Positions 24,950 to 36,122 of a stretch of DNA of 64,000 bases are shown here, piece by piece. Each line of letters opens with the position of its first letter. Within the stretch, counting starts at the first letter, position 1. Made by a program: the position numbers and the translations under genes. Origin of the DNA: Nitrospira_D sp035465795 (GTDB taxonomy: Bacteria; Nitrospirota; Nitrospiria; Nitrospirales; Nitrospiraceae). The stretch lies in assembly GCF_049546785.1 (NCBI RefSeq), contig NZ_JBMWAN010000003.1, positions 558,001-622,000 of the forward strand, read 5' to 3'. The notes under the pieces were generated by a model that saw only the letters and a list, made by a program, of their open reading frames with translations, was not told where the DNA came from and did not search any database.

Positions 24950-25750
24950 CTACTCCTGCTTCAGTTTCTTCTTGATCAGTTCCGCGCCGTAACGTCCGGA
25001 GAGCAGCATCGAGCCGAAGGCCGGGCCCATGCGCGGGGTGCCGTACACGGCGGCGACGGCCAGCCCGATGACGAAGCAGTTGGGGTAGACCTCGCCGGTC
25101 CGGTCCATCACTTCTTCCTCGGACCGTGAGACCCACATGGCGCCGTTTCCGGGAACGGACTTGTAGAGATTGCGCTTGTGCAGCAGTTCCACGACGATGG
25201 CGTCATGTCCCGTCGCATCCACCACGATCTTGCTCTCCAGCGCGATGGGATCGACATGGATGATGTCGTGTCCCGCCATCTCAGCGGTGGTGTTGTTCAC
25301 GACGACGCCTTCGAGGATGCCGTCCCGGCGCAAGATCAAATCCACCACGCGGGTGAGGTTCAACACTTTTGCTCCGGCTCCATAGGCCGCTGCGATCAGC
25401 GCGCCGGTGGCGTGCGGGGGATCGACCATGTACATCCCTTCGCACTCCTTGATCTTCTTGCAGGGGACGCCGATCTCTTCGAGGATTTCATTGGCCGGTT
25501 CGCAGATGGTGGCTTTGTTCATCAAATAGCCGCCGTGCCAGAATCCGCCGCCGAGGGCGAGGCTCTGTTCGAGAATTAATGTGCGGAAGCCCATTTTGGC
25601 GAGGTCATGGGCGCAGATCAGGCCGGATGGCCCGGCTCCGACGATGATCACGTCGCTCTCGATGAGGGAATCGAACTCTTTATAGTATTCCCGCGCAATC
25701 TGCCGGGTGATATCTCGTTCGCGCAACGGCGCGGGTCTTGGCTTTGCCAT
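24950..25750 (-). CDS. thi4: Thi4-type thiazole synthase, sulfide-dependent form
   Basis: Thi4 makes the thiamin thiazole precursor from NAD and glycine. The 266-residue protein has an N-terminal dinucleotide motif V-G-A-G-P-S-G-L (about 37-44) and the family signature V-V-D-A-T-G-H-D. At the position of the sacrificial Cys205 of yeast Thi4 (C-M-D-P) it has His165 (H-V-D-P), as in archaeal Thi4 enzymes that take sulfur from free sulfide with Fe(II) and turn over repeatedly. It lies 8 bp after thiC on the same strand, under the same TPP riboswitch. Confidence 0.92.
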   Translation of the reverse strand: MAKPRPAPLRERDITRQIAREYYKEFDSLIESDVIIVGAGPSGLICAHDLAKMGFRTLILEQSLALGGGFWHGGYLMNKATICEPANEILEEIGVPCKKIKECEGMYMVDPPHATGALIAAAYGAGAKVLNLTRVVDLILRRDGILEGVVVNNTTAEMAGHDIIHVDPIALESKIVVDATGHDAIVVELLHKRNLYKSVPGNGAMWVSRSEEEVMDRTGEVYPNCFVIGLAVAAVYGTPRMGPAFGSMLLSGRYGAELIKKKLKQE

Positions 25751-25758
25751 GGGTGCTC

Positions 25759-27660
<1,902 letters not shown>

Positions 27661-27705
27661 GGTCGGGTCCTTTCTCGCCATCGTGAACGTCGCGGTGACC
27701 GAACA

Positions 27706-27739
27706 ATAAAAAAGCCGTACCACTTGGGGAGGTACGGCT
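27706..27739 (-). terminator. intrinsic terminator of the TPP riboswitch
   Basis: On the minus strand AGCCGTACC pairs with GGTACGGCT (9 bp, loop of 9) and is followed by TTTTTTATTG. It lies between the riboswitch and thiC, as expected for ligand-dependent transcription termination. Confidence 0.92.
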
Positions 27740-27766
27740 GAGTGCTCACGAAGACCGCTGGTGCCG

Positions 27767-27850
27767 GCTTCCCTACGCTGGTATTACCCAGGTCAGGTTG
27801 TGAGGGTCGTCCGACTTCACGGACTCTCAGCCATCTGGCTCCCCTAGCTA
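27767..27850 (-). ncRNA. TPP riboswitch (THI element)
   Basis: Read on the minus strand the element begins AGCTAGGGGAGCC, contains GGCTGAGAG, then CCCTCACAACCTGA, CTGGGTAATACCAGCG and ends TAGGGAAG. These are the conserved blocks of the TPP aptamer in the right order. It senses thiamin pyrophosphate and, with the adjacent terminator, should switch off thiC-thi4 when TPP is plentiful. Confidence 0.96.
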
Positions 27851-27858
27851 CAGTGAAG

Positions 27859-27887
27859 ATCGTATGCCCGGCCTCCCCCGTTGTCAA
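27859..27887 (-). promoter_or_regulatory. promoter of the thiC-thi4 transcript
   Basis: Minus-strand TTGACA (27887-27882) and TACGAT (27864-27859) are separated by 17 bp, placing the transcript start just before the TPP aptamer. Confidence 0.8.
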
Positions 27888-27960
27888 CGGGCTATTAGGC
27901 CTAGCAGGTGAGGCGCCGGGTGGCCTGCGTGGCTAGGCCCTCTTCCGGCCGGGCCGTTCA

Positions 27961-27989
27961 TTGATTGTGGGGAGGGGCTATCGTAGAAT
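27961..27989 (+). promoter_or_regulatory. promoter of nadA
   Basis: TTGATT (27961-27966) and TAGAAT (27984-27989) are separated by 17 bp, 29 bp before the nadA start. Confidence 0.65.
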
Positions 27990-28018
27990 GAACGACTTCT
28001 ATTTTTGCCGAGGGCACT

Positions 28019-29122
28019 GTGAAATCTGTATCAACGCTTCCGAGACCGATCACCGACTATCAGAACCTGTCGTCCGACGAACTCCTTCGGCGGACGGTTG
28101 AGGCCAAACGTGCGCTTGGTGATCGCGTGATGATTCTCGGCCATAACTATCAACGGGATGAAGTCATTCAACATGCCGACTTCCGTGGCGATTCTCTCTT
28201 GCTCGCGAAGCTGGCGGCGGAGCGTTCGGAGCGGCCCTATATCGTCTTCTGCGGTGTCCATTTCATGGCCGAAACGGCGGACATTCTCAGCCGGTCGAAT
28301 CAGACGGTGATCCTGCCCGACATGGCAGCCGGTTGCTCCATGGCCGATATGGCGGCGATTGAGCAGGTCGATCAATGCTGGGAAGCGTTGGGCCGGGTGA
28401 TTCCGGTCGAGGAAACGGTGATGCCGGCTGTGTATGTGAATAGCGCGGCGGTGCTCAAGGCCTTTTGCGGCGAGCACGGCGGGATTACCTGCACATCGTC
28501 CAACGCCAGGGCGGTGATCGAATGGAGTTGGGCGCGGCGCGAGAAGATTCTCTTCTTCCCCGATGAGCACCTGGGCCGGAACACGGCTAACAGGATGGGC
28601 ATCACGCGTGAGCAGATGATCGTCTGGGACCCCTATCAGCCGAACGGAGGCAACACCCGCGAGGCCATCAAGCGGGCCAAGCTCATTTTGTGGAAGGGCC
28701 ATTGCAGCGTGCACCAGATGTTTCAGCCGGTGCATGTGGACAATTTCCGCAAGCAGTATCCGGACGGCAAGGTCATCGTGCACCCCGAATGTCATGAGGA
28801 TGTGGTCAACAAAGCCGATCTGATCGGGTCCACCGAATTCATTATCAAGACGGTGACCGCCGCGCCGGCCGGGACGACCTGGGCGGTAGGGACGGAACTC
28901 AATCTGGTGAATCGCCTGAAGCACGAACTCAGGGACAAGAAGGTCTTCTTCCTGTCATCGACCGTCTGTCAGTGCGCCACCATGTTCCGGATCGATGCCC
29001 CGCATCTCTGCTGGGCCATGGAGAATCTCGCCGACGGCCACGTCGTCAACCACATCGTGGTGCCGGACGAAGACAAGCGCTGGGCGAAGGTCGCTTTAGA
29101 CAGGATGATGGCCATTAGTTGA
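28019..29122 (+). CDS. nadA: quinolinate synthase NadA
   Basis: NadA condenses iminoaspartate with dihydroxyacetone phosphate to quinolinate in NAD synthesis and holds a [4Fe-4S] cluster. The 367-residue protein has G-H-N-Y-Q-R-D-E-V near the start and cluster cysteines in F-C-G-V-H-F, I-T-C-T-S-S-N and the late S-T-V-C-Q-C. The start is GTG with GAGGG a few bases upstream. nadB and nadC are not in the window; nadD is 22 kb away. Confidence 0.95.
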   Translation: MKSVSTLPRPITDYQNLSSDELLRRTVEAKRALGDRVMILGHNYQRDEVIQHADFRGDSLLLAKLAAERSERPYIVFCGVHFMAETADILSRSNQTVILPDMAAGCSMADMAAIEQVDQCWEALGRVIPVEETVMPAVYVNSAAVLKAFCGEHGGITCTSSNARAVIEWSWARREKILFFPDEHLGRNTANRMGITREQMIVWDPYQPNGGNTREAIKRAKLILWKGHCSVHQMFQPVHVDNFRKQYPDGKVIVHPECHEDVVNKADLIGSTEFIIKTVTAAPAGTTWAVGTELNLVNRLKHELRDKKVFFLSSTVCQCATMFRIDAPHLCWAMENLADGHVVNHIVVPDEDKRWAKVALDRMMAIS

Positions 29123-29266
29123 GTATCCGGCGGGTGGCCCGAGGCTCGGGGTAAGAGGAGACTATGAACAACGACAAAATTGAGATTGCTACCGGTTCTT
29201 CCCTCCTGTAAATTCCCTCTCGCCGCCGTGCCACAATCCCCTGGCCTGAGTTATTGGATTTGACCG

Positions 29267-32080
29267 ATGGACTACAAAGCCACACTGAATCTGCCCAAGA
29301 CGGATTTCCCCATGAAGGCCAACCTGCCGCAGCGGGAGCCGGAGATGCTGGCCTGGTGGGAGCAGGAAAAGCTGTACGAGCAAATCCAGGACGCGGGCAA
29401 GGGGCGGCCGCGCTATGTGCTGCATGACGGCCCTCCCTATGCGAACGGGCGCATTCATATCGGCCACGCGCTGAACAAGATTCTGAAAGACATCATCATC
29501 AAGTCCAAGACCATGGCGGGCTATCAGGCTCCGTACGTGCCGGGGTGGGATTGCCACGGTCTCCCGATCGAACATCAGGTGATGAAGGAGTTGGGCGACA
29601 AGAAGAAGGATTTGGACGCCTCCGCCATCCGCAAGCTCTGCCGCGAGTATGCTGAGAAATACGTTGCGATCCAGCGCGAGGAGTTTCAGCGGCTTGGTGT
29701 GTTGGGCGAGTGGCAGCAGCCCTATCTCACCATGACACCGTCTTATGAAGCCTCGATCATTCGCGAGTTCGGCAAGTTCGTCGAACGGGGCGGTGTCTAT
29801 AAAGGGCTTAAGCCGGTGCTCTGGTGCACGCAGGACCAGACCGCCCTGGCCGAAGCGGAAGTGGAGTACGACAACCATACATCGCCCTCCGTCTATGTGA
29901 AGTTTCCGGTGGTCACGTCGCCGACCGTGTTGAGCGCCACGTTTCCCGGCATTGTTTTTCCTGACGGGATCAAGCTGGTGTCGGTCGTCATCTGGACGAC
30001 CACGCCCTGGACCCTGCCGGCCAATCAAGCGGTCTGTCTCCACCGCGATTTCGACTACGCTTTCGTGCAGGTCGGAGACGAAATCTTGATCATCGCCGAG
30101 AAGCTTCTGGAGACGGCGGCGAAAGCCTGCAAGCTCGAAGGCTATCGGGTGTTGGGGGTGAAGAAGGGCGGCGAAGGGTTCGAGGGCCTGGAAACGCAAC
30201 GGCCTCTTTCGACCGGCTTGTCACCGATTCTGCTCGGCGACTTCGTGACGCTTGAGCAGGGAACCGGCTGCGTGCATATCGCGCCCGGTCACGGCATGGA
30301 GGACTACATCCTCGTCCTCAACCACAATGCCGAGGCGTCGGCGGGAGAAAAGCTGGAGATTCTCGCGCCGGTCGACAACGGCGGGCGGTTTACGGACGTG
30401 GTGAAGGAATTCGCGGGGCAACATGTCTTCAAGGCGAATCCGAAGATCGTCGAATATCTGCAGGCCAACGGCCGTCTGCTGGGCCACGAGGCGCTGAACC
30501 ATTCCTATCCGCACTGTTGGCGCTGCAAGAGCCCCGTCATTTTCCGGGCGACCGAACAGTGGTTCGTCTCGATGGAGACGAACGATCTGCGCCAGGAAGC
30601 TTTGGCAGAGATCGGGCGCGTTAAGTGGATTCCCGCCTATGGCCGCGATCGCATCAACGGCATGATCGAGAACCGGCCTGACTGGTGCCTCTCCCGGCAA
30701 CGAGTCTGGGGCGTGCCGATTCCCGGTTTTATGTGCACCGGCTGCCGATCTGTCCTGGCGGAGCCGCGGCACATTGACCACATCGCCTCGTTGATGGAAC
30801 AGGAAGGAGCCGACGTCTGGTTCCAACGGTCGGCCGCCGACTTGTTGCCTTCCGGCACGACGTGTTCGAAATGCGGCGGGGCTTCGTTTGAGAAAGAAAA
30901 AGACATTCTGGATGTGTGGTTCGAGTCCGGCGTGAGCTATGCGGCGGTATTGAAGCCCCGGAAGTGGTGGCCGGCCGATCTCTATCTCGAAGGGTCGGAT
31001 CAGCATCGCGGGTGGTTTCACAGCGCCTTGCTGGCTGGCGTCACGACGGATCGGAGGGCACCGTACAAATCAGTGTTGACGCACGGCTTCGTCGTCGACG
31101 GGCAAGGGAAGAAGATGTCCAAGTCGGCGGGCAACGTCGTTGCGCCGCAGGATGTCATCAAGCAATCCGGCGCGGAAATTCTTCGCTTGTGGGTCTCGGC
31201 TCAGGACTATCGCGAAGATCTCCGCATCTCGCAGGAGATTTTGAATCATCTCATCGAAGCGTATCGGAAGATCAGGAACACCAGCCGCTTCCTCCTGAGC
31301 AACCTCTACGACTTCGATCCGGCGAAACATCGGGTATCCTATGATCAATTGCCGGAGTTGGATCGATGGGCGCTCATGCGTTTGGGCGAACTGATCCCCA
31401 AGGTCAGGCAGTCATATGAGGACTTTGAGTTCCACGCGATCTTCCATGCCCTGAACAATTTCTGCTCGGTGGATCTGAGCGCGGTGTATCTGGATATTCT
31501 AAAGGACCGGCTCTATACGTTCCGGACTGATTCGCTAGTCCGGCGCGGTTCTCAGACCGTCTTGTACGATATCCTCCTGGCGATGACCAAACTGATGGCG
31601 CCGGTATTGAGCTTCACGGCGGAGGAAATTTGGAGGACTCTTTCCATGCAGGTGCCCGGCGGCATGGAGACAAAGAGCGTGCACCTGGCATCGTTCCCTG
31701 AGGTCAATCCGGTGTGGGCTGATCCAAAACTGGCGGAGCAATGGGAGCGGCTGCTGCAATATCGCACGCAGGTCCAGGGCGTTTTGGAGGGCAGCCGGCG
31801 AGATAAAGTGATCGGTTCGTCGCTTGAGGCGCACGTCCGGATCGAAGCTGGCGGCGAATCATTTACGTTCTTGAATGGATATCAGCGCGACCTGAGCGCG
31901 TTGTGTATTGTCTCCCAGGTCGTACTCACGGAGAACCCCGCCCTCAGCGGCGATGTCCGTGTGGTGGTATCGAAGTCGCAAGCGGGCAAATGCGAGCGCT
32001 GTTGGAACTATCGAGAAGCCGTAGGCACGTTTCCTGACCATCCGACGCTCTGCGACCGTTGTGTGGAGGCGATCCGGTGA
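29267..32080 (+). CDS. ileS: isoleucyl-tRNA synthetase
   Basis: The 937-residue class I synthetase charges tRNA-Ile. It has H-I-G-H at 64-67, K-M-S-K-S at about 616-620, an editing domain between them, and a C-terminal zinc finger C-E-R-C-W-N-Y ... C-D-R-C, the bacterial type. Its stop overlaps the lspA start as GTGA, a classical ileS-lspA pair. Confidence 0.98.
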   Translation: MDYKATLNLPKTDFPMKANLPQREPEMLAWWEQEKLYEQIQDAGKGRPRYVLHDGPPYANGRIHIGHALNKILKDIIIKSKTMAGYQAPYVPGWDCHGLPIEHQVMKELGDKKKDLDASAIRKLCREYAEKYVAIQREEFQRLGVLGEWQQPYLTMTPSYEASIIREFGKFVERGGVYKGLKPVLWCTQDQTALAEAEVEYDNHTSPSVYVKFPVVTSPTVLSATFPGIVFPDGIKLVSVVIWTTTPWTLPANQAVCLHRDFDYAFVQVGDEILIIAEKLLETAAKACKLEGYRVLGVKKGGEGFEGLETQRPLSTGLSPILLGDFVTLEQGTGCVHIAPGHGMEDYILVLNHNAEASAGEKLEILAPVDNGGRFTDVVKEFAGQHVFKANPKIVEYLQANGRLLGHEALNHSYPHCWRCKSPVIFRATEQWFVSMETNDLRQEALAEIGRVKWIPAYGRDRINGMIENRPDWCLSRQRVWGVPIPGFMCTGCRSVLAEPRHIDHIASLMEQEGADVWFQRSAADLLPSGTTCSKCGGASFEKEKDILDVWFESGVSYAAVLKPRKWWPADLYLEGSDQHRGWFHSALLAGVTTDRRAPYKSVLTHGFVVDGQGKKMSKSAGNVVAPQDVIKQSGAEILRLWVSAQDYREDLRISQEILNHLIEAYRKIRNTSRFLLSNLYDFDPAKHRVSYDQLPELDRWALMRLGELIPKVRQSYEDFEFHAIFHALNNFCSVDLSAVYLDILKDRLYTFRTDSLVRRGSQTVLYDILLAMTKLMAPVLSFTAEEIWRTLSMQVPGGMETKSVHLASFPEVNPVWADPKLAEQWERLLQYRTQVQGVLEGSRRDKVIGSSLEAHVRIEAGGESFTFLNGYQRDLSALCIVSQVVLTENPALSGDVRVVVSKSQAGKCERCWNYREAVGTFPDHPTLCDRCVEAIR

Positions 32081-32613
32081 GCGGGGCACTCCTGCGGAAT
32101 CTGGTGCTGGCAGCGCTGACGGGCGGCGTGGTTCTGACCGACCAACTCACGAAGCTGCATATCATGCAGACGATGCGGCTGCATGAATCCATCCCGGTCA
32201 TTCCTAATCTGTTCAGCCTCACATATATCCGCAACCCTGGCGCCGCGTTCGGGTTGCTGGCCGGGAGCAGCAACGCGTTCCGGATGGTCTTCTTCGGCCT
32301 CACCTCGCTCTTTGCGCTGGTGCTGCTGGGGTCGATCCTGTATCGGATGCCGGAGCAGGAGTGGATGGGACGTCTGAGCGTGTCGTCGATCTTAGGCGGC
32401 GCGGTGGGCAACCTGATCGACCGCATGCGCTATGGCGAGGTAATCGACTTTCTCGATGTCTACGTCAACGACTACCATTGGCCGGCTTTCAACGTGGCCG
32501 ATTCGGCGATTACCGTAGGCGTGGTCTTTCTCGTCATCCACTTCATGTTTGAAAAGAAGGACGTTCCGCCTGTCATGCCGGAGCACCATTCGGTGCAGCC
32601 CCCCCGCACGTAA
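32077..32613 (+). CDS. lspA: lipoprotein signal peptidase
   Basis: LspA is an aspartyl protease that cleaves prolipoprotein signals in the inner membrane. The 178-residue protein has four helices and the catalytic motifs G-N-L-I-D-R and F-N-V-A-D-S. The start is the GTG overlapping the ileS stop. It would process the many lipobox proteins in this window. Confidence 0.96.
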   Translation: MSGALLRNLVLAALTGGVVLTDQLTKLHIMQTMRLHESIPVIPNLFSLTYIRNPGAAFGLLAGSSNAFRMVFFGLTSLFALVLLGSILYRMPEQEWMGRLSVSSILGGAVGNLIDRMRYGEVIDFLDVYVNDYHWPAFNVADSAITVGVVFLVIHFMFEKKDVPPVMPEHHSVQPPRT

Positions 32614-32728
32614 ACAGGAGGGACATACCCTGCCTGTCTCTCTGAATCCCTGCCGGCCGTTTGCTCGATAGCACGGCTCTTTCCGCCCGGTCCCCAGGTG
32701 GCGCTGTCGCACCCCTGTCTGTTCTTCA

Positions 32729-33604
32729 TCAGTGAAAGACAATAAAGACCAGGATGCCGAGGATAATCCGGTAATAGGCGAAGACACGCAAAGTGTGTCG
32801 CTGCACGTAGGTGAGGAAAGCGGCGATGACCGCCCAGGCGACCAGGAATGAGACGACCAGCCCGATGCCGAGGGCCACGTAGTCATCTTGTGTAAAGGTC
32901 GCCGTGGCTTTGAGCATCTGATAGGCGGTCGCGGCGATGATGGTCGGGAGCGCCAGAAAGAAGGAGTATTCCGTCGCCACTTTCCGGTCGAGGCCGGCCA
33001 GCAGCCCGCCGATGATGGTCGAGCCGGACCGGGACATGCCGGGAATCAGCGATGCACATTGCGCCACGCCGACCCAGAATGCCGACCGGACGGGGATGTG
33101 GTCAAGCTGGGTGGTGCGGCTCGGCCGTTGGCGGGCTTCGACCAGCAGAATGATGATGCCGCCGATGATTGAGGTTGCCGCGACCGTCTGCGGGGTAAAG
33201 AGTGCGGATTTGATCCAGCCGTGGGCGAGGAATCCGACCGTGGCGGCAGGGAGAAAGGCGATGCCGAGGCCGATGACAAACCAGAGGCTGGGATGTGCCT
33301 GCATGGACGCCGACAGCAACGCCATCCAGGTCTTGTGCCGGCCGGTGCGGCGCAGTTGGTGCAACGCCGCCTGTTCCTGCCATGCGCCGGAGATCAACCG
33401 GCCGATTTTCTCACGTTCAAAGACGATGACGGCCAGAATGGCGCCGAGTTGAATCGAGATCTCGGCATTGGCTGCGGTATCCCCGGTGAAGCCGAGCGCG
33501 TGGCCGACAAGAATCAGATGGCCCGTCGAGGAGACCGGCAGGAATTCGGTCAGGCCTTCCACAACTCCCAGAATGACCGCCAGCGCGGGGCCCCATTCAG
33601 ACAT
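32729..33604 (-). CDS. uppP: undecaprenyl-diphosphatase UppP (BacA)
   Basis: This membrane enzyme recycles undecaprenyl diphosphate for cell-wall synthesis. The 291-residue protein has the motif E-G-L-T-E-F-L-P-V-S-S-T-G-H near the N-terminus and G-M-S-R-S-G-S-T-I in the middle, both catalytic in the family, and about eight helices. It converges on lspA; the gap 32614-32728 shows no strong signal. Confidence 0.96.
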   Translation of the reverse strand: MSEWGPALAVILGVVEGLTEFLPVSSTGHLILVGHALGFTGDTAANAEISIQLGAILAVIVFEREKIGRLISGAWQEQAALHQLRRTGRHKTWMALLSASMQAHPSLWFVIGLGIAFLPAATVGFLAHGWIKSALFTPQTVAATSIIGGIIILLVEARQRPSRTTQLDHIPVRSAFWVGVAQCASLIPGMSRSGSTIIGGLLAGLDRKVATEYSFFLALPTIIAATAYQMLKATATFTQDDYVALGIGLVVSFLVAWAVIAAFLTYVQRHTLRVFAYYRIILGILVFIVFH

Positions 33605-33753
33605 GGTTGTCCTTTATGATGGATGAAGGTTCGGCTATCGATGATATCCTGCGATCATCACAGAGCGGCTCGTGCCCGTCAAGTAAGCGCTGCGTTTGCT
33701 CGCGTCTTGTTTTCCCGTAAGTGGAGCTGCGTGTGCCGGCAAGCGCAAATCTG

Positions 33754-33782
33754 TTGACAATGAAAGGTCGTTGGCATACACA
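33754..33782 (+). promoter_or_regulatory. promoter for the coiled-coil lipoprotein gene
   Basis: TTGACA (33754-33759) and TACACA (33777-33782) are separated by 17 bp. The leader to the start at 33890 would be about 100 bases. Confidence 0.55.
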
Positions 33783-33889
33783 CAATTCAGGCACGGCGAT
33801 CGAGTACCGTCTGTCAGGAGCAGTGCGGCGAGGGGCTGCCTGGTTCGATCTCACGAAATGCTTGATTATTCCGAGATGGGGAGGTTCGT

Positions 33890-34582
33890 ATGAGACGGGA
33901 GTGGATGATGTCGGTCATCTTGGTCGGTGCGATCCTGGCCAGTGGATGCGTGACCACGAAAAAGTACGAAGATGCGGTGGCTGAGGCGGACGCGGTCAAG
34001 ATGGAATTGGAGAAGACGCGCCAGCAGAAGAACGTGATGGAGCAGCAGGTCAAAACCCTGAAGGACCTGAACGCGAAGATCGGCAATGAAGCACAGGCGG
34101 CGCGGGATGAACTCCAACGGATCGAACACGGGCGGGATAAGGAGCGCGCGGCCATCGATGCACGGACAAAGGAGCTTGAGGACAAGGTCAAAGCGTTGTC
34201 CGCTCAGAATAAGAATCTCAGGGCCGAGTATGAGGATGTGAAGCGGCACAATGAAACTCTGAAGTCACTGGTCGCCCGCTATCAGAAAGAACTCAAAGAC
34301 CAGTCCCGGTCGGGCGCTGCGTCGCTCACGCCTTCGTCACCCCTGGCGCCGTTGCCCGGTTCAGCCCCTGCGCCTGCTGTTCCGGCGCCGGCCTCTGCGG
34401 CCATGAACGTGAACAAGGCGTCCGCTGGCGATCTGGTTCTCTTCCTTGGACTGAAGAAGGAGGAGGCGGACCGGATTGTGGCGAATCGTCCGTATCGGGT
34501 GAAGGGGGAATTGGTCGCGAGGAACGTGGTGCCCAAGGAGACCTTCGATATGATCAAGGATCGGATTTCCGTCAGCCCGTAG
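33890..34582 (+). CDS. lipoprotein with coiled coil and helix-hairpin-helix-like tail
   Basis: The 230-residue protein has a lipoprotein signal ending Leu-Ala-Ser-Gly-Cys and a long charged coiled coil (about 25-135). A Pro/Ala-rich linker (about 140-172) follows, then a C-terminal domain of about 55 residues. That domain begins M-N-V-N-K-A-S-A-G-D-L and continues with I-V-A-N-R-P-Y-R-V-K-G-E-L, the pattern of ComEA-like helix-hairpin-helix segments. In ComEA this motif binds DNA; here it is attached to an envelope coiled coil and no competence genes adjoin. A strong terminator follows, so it is monocistronic. Confidence 0.8.
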   Translation: MRREWMMSVILVGAILASGCVTTKKYEDAVAEADAVKMELEKTRQQKNVMEQQVKTLKDLNAKIGNEAQAARDELQRIEHGRDKERAAIDARTKELEDKVKALSAQNKNLRAEYEDVKRHNETLKSLVARYQKELKDQSRSGAASLTPSSPLAPLPGSAPAPAVPAPASAAMNVNKASAGDLVLFLGLKKEEADRIVANRPYRVKGELVARNVVPKETFDMIKDRISVSP

Positions 34583-34609
34583 TGGATCGGCCATGACGGT
34601 TGTTCAGGC

Positions 34610-34651
34610 AAGGGCCGTTCTCTCCGAAGAGGGAGGACGGCCCTTCTATCT
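34610..34651 (+). terminator. terminator after the coiled-coil lipoprotein
   Basis: AAGGGCCGT (34610-34618) pairs with ACGGCCCTT (34637-34645), with further pairing inside through CTCC/GGAG. CTATCTTT follows. Confidence 0.75.
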
Positions 34652-34728
34652 TTGGGGCCGTTCTCCCCCCGGGATGATTCGCCGGCGGTCTTCCTGGTAT
34701 GATCAAATCCTTTCGGCATTAGGAGAGA

Positions 34729-36024
34729 ATGTTGGGCATGCGGCGTATCGGAATCATCTTGAGTGTCGTGGGCATCGGGCTCGCGATCGGCGGTTATGTG
34801 TTCTTCAACGGGGAACGCAAGGCACCGGTGCGGTATCGCACCGCCGCGGTGGAGCGAGGCTCGGTTGTGTCCATCGTCAGCGCAACCGGGACCATCAATC
34901 CCGTCGTGTCGGTCCAGGTGGGCACGCAGGTCTCCGGGATGATCAAGAGCCTCCATGCCGATTTCAATTCGCGGGTCAAGGCGGGCGATACGGTGGCCGT
35001 GATCGATCCTGAACCTTTCAAGGCTCGCCGCGATCAGGCGGCCAGTAACCTGGAGATGGCGCGAGCCAATGTCGCGCGGGCGAAGACGGATTGGGGCCAG
35101 CGGAAGCGTGAGTTGGACCGGGTGAAGTCGCTCATCTCCCAGAACTTTGTCTCACAGAACGACGTGGATGTGGCGCTGACGAATGCGCAGAGCGCGGAGG
35201 CGCAGGTGCATGTGGCGGAAGCTCAAGTGAGACAAGCCGAAGCGGCGTTGAATTCAGCCGACCTGGATCTCAAGTATACGGTGATCCGCTCCCCGGTCGA
35301 CGGGATTGTGGTGGCCAGAAATGTGGAGGTCGGCCAGACCGTCGCGTCGAGTTTTGCGACGCCGAATCTTTTCTTGATCGCCCTGGACCTCACCAAGATG
35401 CAAGTCGATACGAACGTGAGCGAGTCGGACATCGGCGGGATGACGGAAGGGAAAGACGCGACCTTTACGGTTGATGCCTATCCCGGCGTGAAGTTTTCCG
35501 GCACGATTCGCCAGGTCCGGCTTGCGCCGATCAATGTGCAAAACGTCATCACCTACAACGTGGTCGTGGCGGTGGACAATCAGGATTTGCGGCTCAAGCC
35601 GGGAATGACGGCGAATGTGGCCATCGTGGTGGCGCAAAAAGACCAGGTCTTGAAGGTGCCGAACGCCGCCTTGCGATTCACTCCCCCCAGGAGCGCAGGG
35701 GCGGAGGGAGCTTCTTCTGAAGGCCGGCCTGCAAAGGCGGAGGGAAGACCTTCCGGCGGCCGTCCTCCTTCTTCCGGCGGGGCGGACACGGCCGGGGCGA
35801 CCAGAAAAGTCTGGAAACAGGATGAATCCGGCGAGCTCGTACCCGTGCCCATTCAAACCGGGATTTCCGACGGGGTGGCGACAGAGATCGTCGACGGTCC
35901 ACTGACGGAAAACGATGTGGTCATTGTGGGCCTGGACGTCCCGCGCGGCGCCAGGGCCGGCGGTGACCTGCCTCCGGGGTTCGGTAGCAGCGGGCAGAGG
36001 AGTCCGCGCAATCGAGGAATCTAG
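34729..36024 (+). CDS. macA: MacA-like periplasmic adaptor of an ABC export system
   Basis: The 431-residue membrane-fusion protein has one N-terminal helix (about 7-27) and a biotinyl/lipoyl half-motif. A helical hairpin (about 100-180) follows, with the second lipoyl half I-R-S-P-V-D-G-I-V and then a beta-barrel domain. It bridges an inner-membrane MacB transporter to an outer-membrane channel. A low-complexity Gly/Arg/Pro insert (about 320-352) interrupts the C-terminal domain. The ATG at 34729 is close to AGGAG (3-4 bases); an ATG three codons later is possible. The MacB ATPase and permease follow; no TolC gene is in the window. Confidence 0.88.
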   Translation: MLGMRRIGIILSVVGIGLAIGGYVFFNGERKAPVRYRTAAVERGSVVSIVSATGTINPVVSVQVGTQVSGMIKSLHADFNSRVKAGDTVAVIDPEPFKARRDQAASNLEMARANVARAKTDWGQRKRELDRVKSLISQNFVSQNDVDVALTNAQSAEAQVHVAEAQVRQAEAALNSADLDLKYTVIRSPVDGIVVARNVEVGQTVASSFATPNLFLIALDLTKMQVDTNVSESDIGGMTEGKDATFTVDAYPGVKFSGTIRQVRLAPINVQNVITYNVVVAVDNQDLRLKPGMTANVAIVVAQKDQVLKVPNAALRFTPPRSAGAEGASSEGRPAKAEGRPSGGRPPSSGGADTAGATRKVWKQDESGELVPVPIQTGISDGVATEIVDGPLTENDVVIVGLDVPRGARAGGDLPPGFGSSGQRSPRNRGI

Positions 36025-36122
36025 CCGGTCGTGGATCGGGCAGGATCGAGGCGAGTCCTGGCGCGTTGGCGCGGAAGATGAGAACGCCTCTCCTGCCCGA
36101 ACCTGTGTAAGGGGTATGTCCT

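Noticed and set aside
28031..28924. 297-residue frame opposite nadA
   Set aside because: NadA motifs and promoter are clear. The opposite frame has no start context or domain.
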